64,000 nt of DNA from Monoglobus pectinilyticus (lineage in GTDB: Bacteria > Bacillota > Clostridia > Monoglobales > Monoglobaceae), in the NCBI RefSeq assembly GCF_002874775.1, contig NZ_CP020991.1, positions 2,208,451 through 2,272,450 on the forward strand. Direction: 5' to 3'. The notes under the pieces were generated by a model. The model was not told the origin of the DNA. It made no database searches and worked only from the letters and a program-made list of their open reading frames with translations. This document shows, in pieces, positions 16,253-27,852 of the stretch (positions are counted from its first letter, which is position 1; each line of letters begins with the position of its first letter). A program made the translations under genes and the position numbers.

Positions 16253-19200
16253 ATGAAAAAGAAAAGTATGAGTTTTATTTGCACTTTATTTTGTTTATTA
16301 TTGGGGATTGTTATATTCCTTGGTATGTCTTTATGCGTATATGCTGAAGGCAGCCGTGATTTAATAAACAGCGCTGCAGGTCAGGGGATAGAGCGTACAT
16401 AGAGTATCAGGGAGACAATATGCTGAGTGTTGGACTTCAGCGGCAGCAATATGTAAACGTATATATGTTTTCCGGTGAGACAGCATATTTTGGCAGCAGT
16501 GTTGCTAAAGCAGGTTCAATTGAGGTGACAGACCCAAAAGGTGAGACCGTATTATATGATGTTAACGCGGCGGGAAATGGATTTATAGGAAGCATAACTA
16601 GTGAGGCGGCAGGTCCGAATTATAATGGTTTAATTTCTGGCGGATATAATCCTATTTCATTTGTTGCTGATAGAAACGGTATATATAAATTTATATTTTA
16701 CAGCAGCAATTATAGTTCTTCAAAACCTAATAATTCTACTAATCCTACAGCAACAAAAGTTTCTGACGATAATTTTGTTGCTAATCAAAAAGACGCCGCT
16801 ATAGGAGCATGGGATGTTACCGTTGTTGGGACAGCGGGAGACGGTACTGCTGAAGTAAAGACCGGCAGAATGTATGCCGACTATTTGTCGTTAAACATGG
16901 GGGCAAATGAGCGTAGCCTATATTCAAAAGTCTATGTTTTAACATCTGATGGATATATATATTATACAGACTTTAACGGAATAGACCCGTTTGGGTTTAC
17001 ATTTTTCGGAAATAACAGAGGTCTTGTATCATCCAGAACCAATATGTCGCTTTATCATTCAATGGAGGATGCGATCACAAGCGGTAATACACCGGACCTG
17101 AATAATTTTAGAGATATAACCGACAAAAATGGAGCAAAGGACGGAATGTATCTGCCGGGACCCGGCAATACGTCGACCCAGCTTGATTCCTCGTTTAAAA
17201 TATTTTTTAACGAACCAAGCGGTGAGCTTCCTGATAGTATAAAGCCGGCGCCTCAGCCGCCTGGAACTATTGATTATTTAAAATTTGAAGGAAGCGTGTT
17301 AGACTCAAATGGAAATATAATCGAAAATGAAGGCTATGTCGGCGGCGGTGGATATTTTATTATAAATGCCAGCAAAGTTTCAAACTTTGAGGTTAAAATT
17401 GATTTGAGCAATATATATTATAAGACAAATACAGAAGGAAAAATAGACGAAAATAATTTTATATATGAATATCCCGTGGGCAGCGGAAATTATATGAGTA
17501 TGAAAGATGACTCTACGATTGTTATTGATAATATATCAGAATATATTAATGCGGGTACAGTAGTAATCGGAAACTCTTGTGTAGAGGGGATAAACAGAAT
17601 ATTCTGGAATGGCTGTGATGAAAACGGACGTGTTCTTCCTGCCGGAACTTACTTTGAGGCGGGAAAGGGAAACGCGGTGGCGATTCCAAAAGCCGGAGAA
17701 TATCACTTCCCTCTGATAGATGTTGAAAACTTGCCGAATGGTCTAAAGATTACCCGGCTGAATACTCCGGATACCTTTAGTAAAGAACAGAGAGATTTTG
17801 TAGATAATCATAAATCTTATCTATATTATAACAACATTGAAAACAGTGTGTTGAGAACCGGAAATTATAATGGCGTTGACCGCCAAAAAATCTGGACTGT
17901 TGCGGATAAGCTTAATAAACGTTCCGGTGTGAACACGGAGGTGAGCGGCGCCTGCATTGTGACAGGCAGGAGTGCTGATAAAACAGTGCTTGATTTTTGG
18001 ACAGACTTGCGATTGTCTGATGATGCCGGAACTAAGAGTAATCCTGTTGAATTAATAGACAGAACCGACAGTGTTGAGAGCATGCTTCTTGCAGGATTTA
18101 CATTCTTTGATTATGACTTCAGCGGAACTTATGATATGTTGACAAACGACTATGCTCTGTCAAATGTCAAGGTCGAACTTCTGGACAATAGTGGAAACAG
18201 TATTGCGGAGACGGTTTCCGATTCCAGAGGTTTTTATACCTTTGTTGTTCCGGATAAGTCGGCCCAATATACAATAAAAGTAACTCTTCCGAATGATACA
18301 TATTTCTGTACAACCGCAAATATGGAACAAAGTACTGTTCCTCAAGATATAGTGGTTGGGCAAACCGCTTCGGTTGAAGACGTTGGTTTTCTGGCTAGAG
18401 AGGCAAGCCCGATTCGTATAAATAAAACCTGGGCAGTGCCGGATGAAGAACAGCCAAAAATGGATGTAGAATTTTTGATTGAAGGCCGGGATCAAAATGG
18501 GGACGAAAATTCACCGGTGCTTTATTCAAGAACTGCAGTTGTAAAGGATTCTGAGGGATATTCAACTTTGGTTGAAGGTCTTCCGGCCGTAATATTTGTT
18601 AATGGAAACGAGGTAGACTTAAGCTATACTGTTAAAGAAGTGACAGATATACCGGGATTTACCGGCACTATAACTTCTGAGACCGGTGGTCTTGTATGGG
18701 ATTGTGTGAATAAACCTGAGGATATTAGTTTTACTGTTGAAAAGACTTGGTCAGTCGCATCGAATTTTACTAAACCGGATGATATAACTGTCAGTTTGAT
18801 GAAGAAAAATGAAAAAGGTGAGTTAGTAAAAGTTGATGGTGTTCAGGATCAGCCTCTTAATAATTCAAATAACTGGAAAGCGACTTTTGAGCCGGTTCCA
18901 AAGTATGAGGAATACGTTGAAAATGGGGCAGCCAAATACAGAGCAATAGACTATACTGTTGTTGAGAACAATATACCAAGCGGATTTGCAGCGTCTATAC
19001 AAAAGTCTGCTATAGAAACAAAAACAAATACTTTTATTGTAACTAATACTGCTGAAGGTTCAGTTAAACTAATAAAAGTAGATAAGGAAACATCTTCACC
19101 TCTGCCTGGAGCCGAGTTTAAATTGGTGCAGCTTGATGAAGACGGTATTAGTTATCTTGACGTTAATAAATTAAAGCCGGTATATGATTCTTTAAATGAA

Positions 19201-21750
19201 ATCGAAAAGTATCAATACGATGAAAATTCAACTATCGATAAATTAGTTACAAATAAAAATGGTGAAATTATTGTAGAAAATTTATCTATGGGAACATATA
19301 ATTTCATTGAGACAAAGGCTCCTGAGGGATATATTACTCCTGCAGAAAATGAGGCGAAGTCAAGTGATATGGTTCTTGGCAGCGGAGTAAATTCATCTCA
19401 AGTGAAAATGGAAAACTCTTTAAATATCACTCCAACTCCGATACCTACAGCAACATCGGCACCGACAGAAACTCCAATGCCAACGGCAACAGCGACACCT
19501 GAGCCAACAGCAACGGCGACACCGGTTCCAACGGCAACAGCGACACCTGAGCCAACGGCAACGGTGACACCTGAGCCAACAGCAACGGTGACACCTGAGC
19601 CAACAGCAACGGCAGAACCTGAGCCAACGGCAACGGTGACACCTGAGCCAACGGCTACAACAGAACTTGAGCCAACGGCAACGGCAGAACCTGAGCCAAC
19701 GGCAACGGCAGAACCTGAGCCAACAGTAACAGCAGAGCCTGAGCCAACGGCAACGGCGACACCTGAGCCAACAGTAACAGCAGAGCCTGAGCCAACGGCA
19801 ACAACAGAACCTGAGCCAACGGCAACGGCAGAACCGGAACCAACGGCAACGGCAGAACCTGAGCCAACGGCAACAGCTGGACCGCAGCCGGGCGATATTG
19901 TTTCTATAAATGTATCAAAAATATGGGAAGACGCAGAAGGCACCGCGAGTCTAACTCCACCAGCGGAACTTGATGGAAGTCAAATAGAAATTGTTCTTAT
20001 TAAAAACGGAGTAAGAACTGAGCAAAGTCTTGTATTAAACAATGAAAACGGATTTAATGGAAGTTTTAATAATCTCAATAGATTTGATGAATCAGGAAAT
20101 GTTATAGACTATTCAGTCCAAGAAGTTAACGCTCCGTTTGGTTATTGTGCATTCTATGAAAATGACGGAATCAACAGCTGGACCGTTACAAATGCACAGG
20201 CGAATATTACAGGAAAGGTATTCTATGATGCTTTGAATAACGGTGTTTATGATTTGGATACCGATTCGTTTATTAAGAATGCAAAAGTAGTTCTTGAGGA
20301 TGAAAATGGAAATCAGGTTGGAGAAGCTGTTTTAACTGATGAAAACGGATATTATTTCTTTAGCCGTGTACCGGTGAATGATGATGGAACTGAAACAAAA
20401 TATACAGTTAGGGTCATTTCCCCTCTTAATGATGTGAAGTGTACCACAACTGAGACCGGAAACCAGACTGAAGAAATTATAGGCGGTTCTTTAAATGTGA
20501 CACAGAGCGTTGCGCTCTCTAAGACAGATATGATTATAGACGCTTCTGACACAGGTCTGTATGGAGATGTTAAGGATTTAGAGGAACAGAATATAAACGT
20601 TGCGGTTAAAAAAGTTTGGGAAGATAATAATAACCGTAAGGGTAAACGTCCTCAAGAATTGGAAGTATATTATACCTTGAAAAACAAAGAGGGTATCGTT
20701 ATAATTTCTAAAACTTTGATTCTGAATGAAGAAAACAATTGGCAGGAAGAGTTTATAATGCCATACCGTGCAATTGAAGATTCTGAGGTTGTGGAGACCC
20801 AAGTTGACGGATATAAGGAGCCCAAAATAACAAGTACAGTTGATAAAGAGAGTGAAAAGTTTATTATAACTGTAAGGAATTCAATTGTTTCAAATTCAAG
20901 TTCAGGCGGCAATGGAGGCAAACCTACTGGAGGAAGCACGGGCACAGAGACGGGCGCACCGTGGCCGACATCTACTGCTAAACCGAATCCAAATGTATCG
21001 GCAACTCCTAAACCGGAGATTCCTGAACTTGATAAGACGAACCATTACGCTTATATTATAGGGTATCCTGAAGGCGATGTAAGACCTCAAAATGATATAT
21101 CGCGCGATGAGGTAGCTACAATATTCTTTAGAATGCTGACGGATGATTCGAGAAATGAATTTTGGATGATTACAAATCCATATACTGATGTTCCGGCAGA
21201 CATGTGGTCAAATAATGCAATATCGACGATGTCGAACGCGAAAATACTGACCGGTGACCCGGATGGAAAATTCAGACCCGCTGACAGCATAACACGTGGC
21301 GAGTTTGCAGCTATAGCTGCCAGATTCAGCAGTAAAGAGTATAATGGCGAGAATATGTTTACTGATATAATCGGTCATTGGTCTGAGGAATATATTAACC
21401 GTGCCGCACAAGAAGGCTGGATTTCAGGTTATCCGGACGGAAGCTTCAAACCGGACCAGTACATAACCCGTGCTGAAGCGATGACTCTTGTTAACAACAT
21501 TTTAAACCGTCACGCCAAAGAGAGCGGTTTGCTTAATGATATGTTGAAATGGCCAGATAATGTGCCCGGAGAGTGGTATTATACCGCTGTCCAGGAAGCT
21601 ACAAATTCACATTATTACGACCGTGACAGCGACGGATATAACGAGACATGGACAGAAATCAGAGAACCGCGCGACTGGGTTCAGCTTGAAAAAACTTGGT
21701 CGGACGCTAACAGTGCCGGCAGTGAAGATTCGGTTTATAGCGGAGAGTAA
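16253..21750 (+). CDS. Giant SLH-anchored surface protein with Cna-B/SdrD-like repeats, frameshifted near its 5' end
   Basis: The ATG at 16253 (AAAGGTG upstream) encodes a signal peptide ending near CVYA|EG, but this frame stops at 16400-16402. The neighbouring frame is open from before 16393 to 21750 (1776 residues from its first ATG at 16420). One extra base in the GGGG run at 16384-16387 would join them, giving GQGDRAYIEYQGDNML. Downstream are SdrD-B-like domains (around 18080-18400 and 20210-20560; GKVFYDALNNGVYD), Cna-B domains (KTWAVPDEEQ, KTWSVASNF, KKVWEDNNNR), a SpaA-like domain (PLPGAEFKLV, ETKAPEGY), a Thr/Pro/Glu linker (19435-19890), and three SLH domains (about 21040-21520; GYPDGSFKPDQYITRAEA). 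It is probably a cell-wall-anchored adhesin or stalk. Sequencing error or true inactivation cannot be told apart here. Confidence 0.75.
19435..19890 (+). repeat. 24-bp tandem repeats encoding TPEPTATA-type linker
   Basis: About eighteen imperfect 24-base units, for example around acacctgagccaacggcaac, encode an 8-residue motif P-E-P-T-A-T-[AVT]-[TE]. The stretch is a low-complexity extracellular linker between Cna-B domains. Copy number is likely variable between strains because the units are near identical. Confidence 0.9.
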
Positions 21751-21803
21751 TATTTAAAATAAATTTTCTGCAATAACCGTTTTGGAAAAAAATAATAAAA
21801 CCC

Positions 21804-21832
21804 TTGACAAAAGGGGTTTTGAGTGTTATCAT
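21804..21832 (+). promoter_or_regulatory. Promoter of the rimP-ribF operon
   Basis: TTGACA (21804-21809), 17-base spacer, TATCAT (21827-21832). The -35 region lies inside an AAAACCC/GGGTTTT inverted repeat that may also end the upstream gene. Confidence 0.75.
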
Positions 21833-21857
21833 AATAGAAGTAAATGATATTGGGCAG

Positions 21858-21883
21858 AAGAGTGAGGGAAACCTCACTCTTTT
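21858..21883 (+). promoter_or_regulatory. Attenuator-like hairpin in the rimP leader
   Basis: AAGAGTGAGG and CCTCACTCTT form a 10-bp stem capped by a GAAA tetraloop and followed by only two more T. It begins about 25 bases after the -10 element, so it lies in the 5' leader. It may be a weak terminator controlled by NusA, encoded next but one; that is inference. Confidence 0.55.
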
Positions 21884-21940
21884 GCATTGTATTATCAAAG
21901 TTAATTGTTGGTATTGAGAATTCAGAGAGGAGTTGTGGTT

Positions 21941-22423
21941 TTGGGAGCGATGACGTTTTCAAAGATTGAAAAGATTATATTCGACCTTGCGGAGCCGATA
22001 GCTGAAGAGAATGGGATTTATATCTATGATGTAGAGTTTATAAAAGAAGGCGGACATTGGTTTTTAAGAGTGTATCTGGATAAACCGGAAGAAAATGAGT
22101 ATATATCTATTGACGAGTGTGAGGAGTTCTCTAGAAAGCTCAGTGACGTTTTGGATAGGAGTGACCCTATATCGCAGAATTATTATCTTGAAGTTTCCTC
22201 ACCGGGAATAGAGAGAAAAATAAGACGTGCTGAGCATTTTGAAGCCAGCAAGGGCGAGATTGTTGATGTCGGTCTTTACAAAGCAATAAACGGCAGTAAA
22301 ACGCTTACAGGTGAACTTATGGGTCTTGATGACGAAGATAATGTGCTTTTGAAGATAGACGGCGAGACTGTGAAGATACCTATCAAACAGACTACGGTTA
22401 TTAGGACTCATTTTGAATTTTAG
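21941..22423 (+). CDS. rimP: Ribosome maturation factor RimP
   Basis: RimP assists 30S subunit assembly. The N-terminal domain includes FIKEGGHWFLRVYLDKP and CEEFSRKLSDVLD, then the signature YYLEVSSPGIERKIRRAEHF and a C-terminal SH3-like domain. AGAGAGGAG at 21924-21932 is best spaced for a TTG at 21941; an ATG at 21950 and a GTG at 21935 are alternatives. It is the first gene of the operon with nusA 80 bases downstream. Confidence 0.92.
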   Translation: MGAMTFSKIEKIIFDLAEPIAEENGIYIYDVEFIKEGGHWFLRVYLDKPEENEYISIDECEEFSRKLSDVLDRSDPISQNYYLEVSSPGIERKIRRAEHFEASKGEIVDVGLYKAINGSKTLTGELMGLDDEDNVLLKIDGETVKIPIKQTTVIRTHFEF

Positions 22424-22502
22424 TCTTTGCCGAGCTGTTTAAAATTAATTAAATATGTATATCAAATTTCACATATTATATAGAGAGGATGTTTAAGAAA
22501 AA

Positions 22503-23645
22503 ATGAGCGCAGAGTTGTTTAATTTGTTGGACGAGATAGAAGAAGAGAAAGGTATAAGTAAGGACGTTGTGCTGGACGCGCTTGAAAGCGCGCTGATATC
22601 GGCATACAAAAAGAATTTTGGCGCGGTTGAGGATATAAACGTTAAATTTTCCGATGACGGTGATATAAGAATTTTTGCTAGAAAAGAAGTTGTAGAAGAG
22701 GTAGAGGACAGGGAAACACAGATTTCTTTGGAGGACGCTCAAAAAATTAAAGGTGATTATAAGGCTGGAGATGTTGCAGAATTTGAGGTAACACCTGATT
22801 CATTCGGCAGAATAGCCGCTCAGACCGCTCGTCAGGTTGTTTTTCAGAGAATACGCGAGGCTGAGCGTGAGAAAATGGTAGATGAATACAGTGACCGTGA
22901 GAATAGTATCGCGAGTGCTATTGTCAGAAAAATAGAGCGCAGAAATGTTATGCTTGAAATTGACGGCGCCGAATCTGTTCTTATGCCGAACGAACAGGTG
23001 AAACATGATAACTATAGAGTTGGTGAAAGATATAAAGTATTTGTTGTTGAAGTAGCTGATAGTATAAAAGGCGTGCATTTGGTTGTTTCACGTTCGCATC
23101 CCGGTTTGGTAAGATGTTTGTTTGAACTTGAGGTTCCGGAAATTGCACAGGGAATAATTGAATTTAAAGGAATTTCCAGAGAGGCAGGTTCAAGGTCTAA
23201 AATCGCTGTTGCTTCTACTATGGATAATGTTGATCCTGTTGGAACTTGTATCGGACCTAAGGGAATGAGAGTTCAAAATGTTATTGATGAATTAAGAGGA
23301 GAAAAAATTGATATAATCAGATATAGTGATGATCCGGCGGAGTATGTTTCAAACGCACTCAGCCCGGCTGATGTTGTATCGATAGAAGTCTTTCCTGAAA
23401 ATAAAATGTGTAAGGTTGTTGTTCCTGAAAGCCAGCTGTCTTTGGCTATCGGCAAGGAGGGGCAGAACGTTAGATTAGCGGCAAGGCTTACAGGTTGGAA
23501 AATAGATTTGAGTTCTATTCCGGACAATGAGATAAAGAAAGGTGACAAAACTCTGGAAGCTGCTTTTGAGCAGTTGGGAAATGAGCTTTTAACCGAAGAG
23601 GATATGGAAAATGAGGTTTCGGAGATTTTGAACGACAGTTATTGA
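22503..23645 (+). CDS. nusA: Transcription termination/antitermination factor NusA
   Basis: NusA binds RNA polymerase and modulates pausing and termination. The order is the N-terminal polymerase-binding domain ([19 protein letters not shown]), an S1 domain ([19 protein letters not shown]), and two KH domains with [17 protein letters not shown] and [21 protein letters not shown]. The 380 residues fit the Firmicute form, which lacks the C-terminal acidic repeats of E. coli. It follows rimP and precedes rnpM in the standard order. Confidence 0.97.
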   Translation: MSAELFNLLDEIEEEKGISKDVVLDALESALISAYKKNFGAVEDINVKFSDDGDIRIFARKEVVEEVEDRETQISLEDAQKIKGDYKAGDVAEFEVTPDSFGRIAAQTARQVVFQRIREAEREKMVDEYSDRENSIASAIVRKIERRNVMLEIDGAESVLMPNEQVKHDNYRVGERYKVFVVEVADSIKGVHLVVSRSHPGLVRCLFELEVPEIAQGIIEFKGISREAGSRSKIAVASTMDNVDPVGTCIGPKGMRVQNVIDELRGEKIDIIRYSDDPAEYVSNALSPADVVSIEVFPENKMCKVVVPESQLSLAIGKEGQNVRLAARLTGWKIDLSSIPDNEIKKGDKTLEAAFEQLGNELLTEEDMENEVSEILNDSY

Positions 23646-23667
23646 GTTTATTATATTGGAGGGAAAT

Positions 23668-23913
23668 ATGCCGACAAGAATGTGCGCAGTTTGCAGAAAA
23701 CGTTTTGAAAAATCAGAACTGAACAGAGTTGTAATGTCAGAGTCGGGTGAGATTTTTTATGACCGTACAGGAAAGGCCCAAGCCCGAGGTTTGTATATTT
23801 GCAGAGAATGTGTGAGAGAAGCGGAAAAAAAGCGTGTTTTTGAGCGTGAATATAAGCGCAGAGTTGAGCCGTCGGTCTATGAGAGATTTGTGTCGGAGGT
23901 GGAGTCTGGGTGA
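23668..23913 (+). CDS. rnpM: YlxR family RNase P modulator RnpM
   Basis: This 81-residue basic protein of the YlxR (DUF448) family has the RMCAVCRKR and GRGLYIC-like (ARGLYICREC) cysteine pairs and the FDRTGKAQ-like loop. YlxR/RnpM was recently linked to RNase P modulation in B. subtilis. TTGGAGGG ends 6 bases before the ATG at 23668; the TTG at 23656 is part of that site and is rejected. Its stop overlaps the GTG of the next gene. Confidence 0.9.
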   Translation: MPTRMCAVCRKRFEKSELNRVVMSESGEIFYDRTGKAQARGLYICRECVREAEKKRVFEREYKRRVEPSVYERFVSEVESG

Positions 23914-24227
23914 GTGATGAAAAACTATTGCGGTTTATCGGTCTTGCTATGAAAGCCGGAAAGCTTATGCTTGGAGACGGCAGGGCTGTTGAATCTATAA
24001 GGGCAGGGAAGGCAAAATTAGTTTTAATTTCCAAAGACGCTTCCGATAATACTAAAAAGAAATATAGAAATATGTGTGAGTATCGGAATCTTAAATTATT
24101 GGATATATTTTCCGACAGAAATGAATTTGGTCAGTGTATAGGCAGAGATTTTGCGGTAGTGGCCGCAGTTGAGGACGATGGATTCGCAAAGAGAATCGTT
24201 GAACTTGCAGAAAGGGTTGATGAATAA
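23910..24227 (+). CDS. ylxQ: L7Ae-family ribosomal-protein-like YlxQ
   Basis: The 105-residue L7Ae/L30e-type RNA-binding protein has the [14 protein letters not shown] start, [14 protein letters not shown] core and a [10 protein letters not shown] segment near the end, all typical of YlxQ. The GTG overlaps the rnpM stop by four bases (GTGA), implying translational coupling. K-turn RNA binding is known for relatives. Confidence 0.92.
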   Translation: MSDEKLLRFIGLAMKAGKLMLGDGRAVESIRAGKAKLVLISKDASDNTKKKYRNMCEYRNLKLLDIFSDRNEFGQCIGRDFAVVAAVEDDGFAKRIVELAERVDE

Positions 24228-26478
24228 TATGGAAAAAATACGAGCTTATGAGTTATCAAAAATATTTGGGTTTCCCAGTAAGAATATAGTTAATGTTCTT
24301 CATGAATATGGGGTATCAACAAAAAATCATATGAGTGCTCTGTCAGAGTATGAACTTGATGTTATTTTTGAATACTATACTCAGAAGAATCAAGCAAAGG
24401 ATTTTTCTATCTTTGATAAAAAGAAAGAAGAGCCAAAAGAAGCAGCTGAAAATGTTAGTGATAACGAAGACTTCACTCCGGTTCCGGAAATAGAAGTAGG
24501 CAGAAAGCTGCGTACTGTTGATACGCGCGTCAATAATGTGGATCTTGACCGCATTGATGATGAAAAAATTGAGGAGCTTATTCCTGAAAACGTTAAACAG
24601 GGAGATAAGAAGCAGAAGATAAATCAGAAAAAGAAACAGCAGCAGAGACAGCAGCACAGCACTAAACAAAAACGCAAACCTGAAAATGTTATAAAAAAGG
24701 TTGAAAAGAAAGAAAAGAAGGTTGAGCCGCTCAATGTGCTGGTACCAAATGAAATAACCGTAGGCGAACTGGCTTCCAGAATGAAAAAGTCTCCGGCAGA
24801 GATTATAAAAAAGCTGATGCTTTTGGGTATTATGGCTACTGTAAATGAAACTTTGGATTTTGACACAGCTTCACTTATGGTAGAAGAATTTGGCGGAATC
24901 GTTGAAAAAGAAATAATTTTAACGGATGAGGAAATACTATTTGATGACTTTGAAGATACAGCTGAACAGCTCAAGCCGCGTTCACCGGTTGTTGTTGTTA
25001 TGGGCCATGTTGACCACGGTAAAACATCACTTCTTGACGCTATCAGAGACACAAATGTGACAGAGGGAGAGTTCGGCGGTATTACTCAGCATATTGGTGC
25101 TCACAGAGTACGTGTAGGAGAGAAAAAGATTACGTTCCTGGATACTCCGGGACATGAAGCGTTTACGGCTATGCGTGCTAGAGGTGCGCTTGTTACTGAT
25201 ATAGCTATACTGGTTGTTGCCGCAGACGATGGAATTATGCCTCAGACAATTGAAGCTATTAACCATGCCAAAGCGGCTGAGGTTTCTATCATTGTAGCTA
25301 TTAACAAAATAGATAAGGACGGAGCTAACCCTGATAAGGTTAAGCAGGAGCTTATGGAACACGGTCTTGTTCCTGAGGAATGGGGCGGAGATACAATATG
25401 TGTTGAGGTTTCAGCAAAGAAGAGACAGAATATAAAAGAACTGCTTGAAATGGTACTGCTTGTTGCTGAAATGAAAGAGCTTAAGGCTAATCCTGACAGA
25501 AAAGCTAAAGGAACAGTTATTGAGTCGCAGCTTGACAAAGGCAGGGGTTCCGTTGCTACTGTGTTGGTACAGAACGGTACTTTGCATGTCGGCGACTATG
25601 TTGTAGCCGGAACCGCGTCAGGTAGAGTTCGTGCTATGAATAACGATAAGGGAAAGTCTGTTAAAAAGGCCGGACCGTCTATCCCTGTTGAAATTTTGGG
25701 ATTGTCTGAGGTACCTGAGGGCGGAGACGAATTTTATGTTGTTGAAGATGAGAGAAAGGCCCGCAGTGTTGTTGAGAACAGAAAGTTCCAGGAGAAGAAA
25801 GAAAAGCAGAAGAGCGCTACGGCTATATCGCTTGATAATTTGTTTGAGCAGATTGAAGCCGGCAAGATGAAAGACCTAAATATTGTCGTAAAGGCTGATG
25901 TTCAGGGAAGTGTTGAAGCTGTTAAACAGTCTCTTGAGAGAATTTCAAATGATGAAGTCCGCGTAAACGTTATACATGGTGCGGTCGGAGCTATCAATGA
26001 GTCTGACGTCATGCTGGCGAGCGCGTCCAACGCTATAATTGTTGGATTTAATGTCCGTCCTACAAACGGAGCAAGCGATGCTGCTGAAGACGCAGGGGTT
26101 GACCTTCGTATGTACCGTGTTATATATGACGCGATTGAGGATATTGAAAAAGCTATGAAGGGTATGCTTGAGCCGACATTCCGTGAAGAAGTTACCGGCC
26201 ATGTAGAAATAAGAACCACATTTAAGGTTTCAGGCGTAGGAACTATTGGCGGGGCATATGTTTTGGACGGCAAAATCAGAAGAGACAGCTTGGTGCGTGT
26301 TGTTAGAGACGGTATTGTTATACACGAAGGTGAGCTGAATTCACTTAAGAGATTTAAAGATGACGTTAAGGAAGTTAACGCAGGATATGAATGCGGTCTT
26401 AGCGTCAGCAATTATAATGATATAAAAGACGGAGATATTATAGAAGCATATATTATGGCACAGGTTGAACCCGAATAA
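24220..26478 (+). CDS. infB: Translation initiation factor IF-2
   Basis: IF-2 is the GTPase that delivers initiator fMet-tRNA. An N-terminal IF2_N segment ([14 protein letters not shown]) is followed by a lysine/glutamine-rich linker, a second IF2_N, then the G domain with [20 protein letters not shown] and AINKIDK, and domains II to IV. The ATG at 24220 overlaps the ylxQ stop by 8 bases; an ATG at 24229 is the alternative. The length of 752 residues is in the short range for Firmicutes. Confidence 0.97.
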   Translation: MNNMEKIRAYELSKIFGFPSKNIVNVLHEYGVSTKNHMSALSEYELDVIFEYYTQKNQAKDFSIFDKKKEEPKEAAENVSDNEDFTPVPEIEVGRKLRTVDTRVNNVDLDRIDDEKIEELIPENVKQGDKKQKINQKKKQQQRQQHSTKQKRKPENVIKKVEKKEKKVEPLNVLVPNEITVGELASRMKKSPAEIIKKLMLLGIMATVNETLDFDTASLMVEEFGGIVEKEIILTDEEILFDDFEDTAEQLKPRSPVVVVMGHVDHGKTSLLDAIRDTNVTEGEFGGITQHIGAHRVRVGEKKITFLDTPGHEAFTAMRARGALVTDIAILVVAADDGIMPQTIEAINHAKAAEVSIIVAINKIDKDGANPDKVKQELMEHGLVPEEWGGDTICVEVSAKKRQNIKELLEMVLLVAEMKELKANPDRKAKGTVIESQLDKGRGSVATVLVQNGTLHVGDYVVAGTASGRVRAMNNDKGKSVKKAGPSIPVEILGLSEVPEGGDEFYVVEDERKARSVVENRKFQEKKEKQKSATAISLDNLFEQIEAGKMKDLNIVVKADVQGSVEAVKQSLERISNDEVRVNVIHGAVGAINESDVMLASASNAIIVGFNVRPTNGASDAAEDAGVDLRMYRVIYDAIEDIEKAMKGMLEPTFREEVTGHVEIRTTFKVSGVGTIGGAYVLDGKIRRDSLVRVVRDGIVIHEGELNSLKRFKDDVKEVNAGYECGLSVSNYNDIKDGDIIEAYIMAQVEPE

Positions 26479-26514
26479 TCTGTGCCGTAAAGGCTCGGAT
26501 AAGAGGAGATATTT

Positions 26515-26853
26515 ATGGCTAATTACAGCAGAACCGACAGGGTTTCAGAAGAGATAAAAAGAGAATTGTCAGCAATAATACGCGATTTGAAAGACCCGCG
26601 TCTGCCGCAGATGGTATCTGTGGTTTCGGTGCGCGTCACAAAGGATTTGAAGTTTGCTAAAGCAAACATCAGCGTTATGGGTGATGAAAAAACTAAAAAG
26701 GATGCGTTTGCAGCACTTAAAAGTGCGGCCGGGTATATTAAAAAAGAGGTCAGCAAGAGATTGAATCTGCGCCAAACGCCTGATTTTACTTTTGTTGAAG
26801 ACGATAGCATTGAATATGGAGCCCATATAGAGGAGCTTTTGAAAAATTTATAG
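26515..26853 (+). CDS. rbfA: Ribosome-binding factor A
   Basis: RbfA helps 16S rRNA 5'-end processing and cold adaptation. The 112-residue KH-type protein has the RVSEEIKRELSAIIRDLKDPRL start and the TPDFTFVEDDSIEYGAHIEELL C-terminus, both diagnostic. AGAGGAG precedes the ATG. It lies between infB and nrnA. Confidence 0.97.
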   Translation: MANYSRTDRVSEEIKRELSAIIRDLKDPRLPQMVSVVSVRVTKDLKFAKANISVMGDEKTKKDAFAALKSAAGYIKKEVSKRLNLRQTPDFTFVEDDSIEYGAHIEELLKNL

Positions 26854-26895
26854 TTGTGAACTGCATTAGGACAGACGTATGAAAAGAGGTACTAT

Positions 26896-27852
26896 ATGTT
26901 TGAAAAACTGATTCCAATAATAGAAAAGGCAAATAAAATTGCAATATTCACCCACACTCATCCTGACGGAGATGCTATGGGAAGTTCTTATGCACTAAAA
27001 TTGGCGCTTACGTCAATTGGGAAATGCTGTAAGGTATTTTTGCTTGATGACCCTGACGCTTCCGCATTTGGACTGATTATTAAAGGTGATGATATCGAAC
27101 TGTCACTTGAGGATTGTGATTTAGCCATAGCGCTTGACTGTGCGGACTCTAAAAGGCTTGGAATGTATGAAGAGCCGTTTATGAGTCATCCTAACTCGAT
27201 AGCTATAGACCATCATGTTACACATGTTGAATTTGCTAAATCGGGGACTGTGTATTCTGATATTTCATCTACATGTGAGCTGATGTTTAATCTATTTAAA
27301 GAAATGGATATCAGTATAAATAAAGAAATAGGAAATAATATATACGTCGGTCTGGCGACAGACACAGGCAATTTTAAGTATTCATGTATCAGCGGAGATA
27401 CCTTAAGGGCAGCAGGAGAATTGATAGATTTGGGTGTGGATTTTGCGAGCATATCAAAGGCTGCATTTGATACAAAGCCTAAGGCGTATTACGATTTAAT
27501 GGGGATTGCTATAGGAAAGCTGAGAATGGTATGCGATGGCAAAGCTGCAGCGCTCTATTTGGAATCTGAAGATTTTAAAAAAGCGGGAATAAAAGAATCA
27601 GAGGCCAATGGTATAGTTAATATACCAAACAGTATTGAAGGAGTAGAGGTTGGGGCGTTTATAAGAAAGCGTGACGATGATGAATACAAAGTGAGTCTTC
27701 GTTCAAATAAATATATTGACGTTTCAGAAATTGCCGCTGAGAGAGGCGGAGGCGGACATGTGCGTGCAAGCGGATATAGTGTAACCGGAAAAACTGTGGA
27801 TGAGATAATTCAGGATTTAGCAGAGGGATTGGATAAAAGATGGCAGGATTAA
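26896..27852 (+). CDS. nrnA: DHH-family oligoribonuclease/pAp phosphatase NrnA
   Basis: NrnA degrades short oligoribonucleotides and dephosphorylates pAp. The DHH metal motifs are visible: HTHPDGDAMGS near residue 19, ALDCADS and AIDHHVTH, with a C-terminal DHHA1 RNA-binding domain ending in GGGGHVRASGY. The length of 318 residues is standard. The truB start overlaps its end by 13 bases, which implies translational coupling. Confidence 0.95.
   Translation: MFEKLIPIIEKANKIAIFTHTHPDGDAMGSSYALKLALTSIGKCCKVFLLDDPDASAFGLIIKGDDIELSLEDCDLAIALDCADSKRLGMYEEPFMSHPNSIAIDHHVTHVEFAKSGTVYSDISSTCELMFNLFKEMDISINKEIGNNIYVGLATDTGNFKYSCISGDTLRAAGELIDLGVDFASISKAAFDTKPKAYYDLMGIAIGKLRMVCDGKAAALYLESEDFKKAGIKESEANGIVNIPNSIEGVEVGAFIRKRDDDEYKVSLRSNKYIDVSEIAAERGGGGHVRASGYSVTGKTVDEIIQDLAEGLDKRWQD

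Noticed and set aside
16384-16402. Programmed ribosomal frameshift joining the signal peptide to the surface protein
   Set aside because: No slippery heptamer, internal Shine-Dalgarno stimulator or downstream structure is evident at the junction; mutation, phase variation or assembly error are simpler.
19398-19943. Long open frame on the minus strand across the PEPTATA repeats, plus shorter ones at 19445-19651 and 19655-19873
   Set aside because: It is the mirror of the 24-bp repeat: a low-complexity VGSGSAV pattern with no ribosome binding site, lying inside a clear coding sequence.
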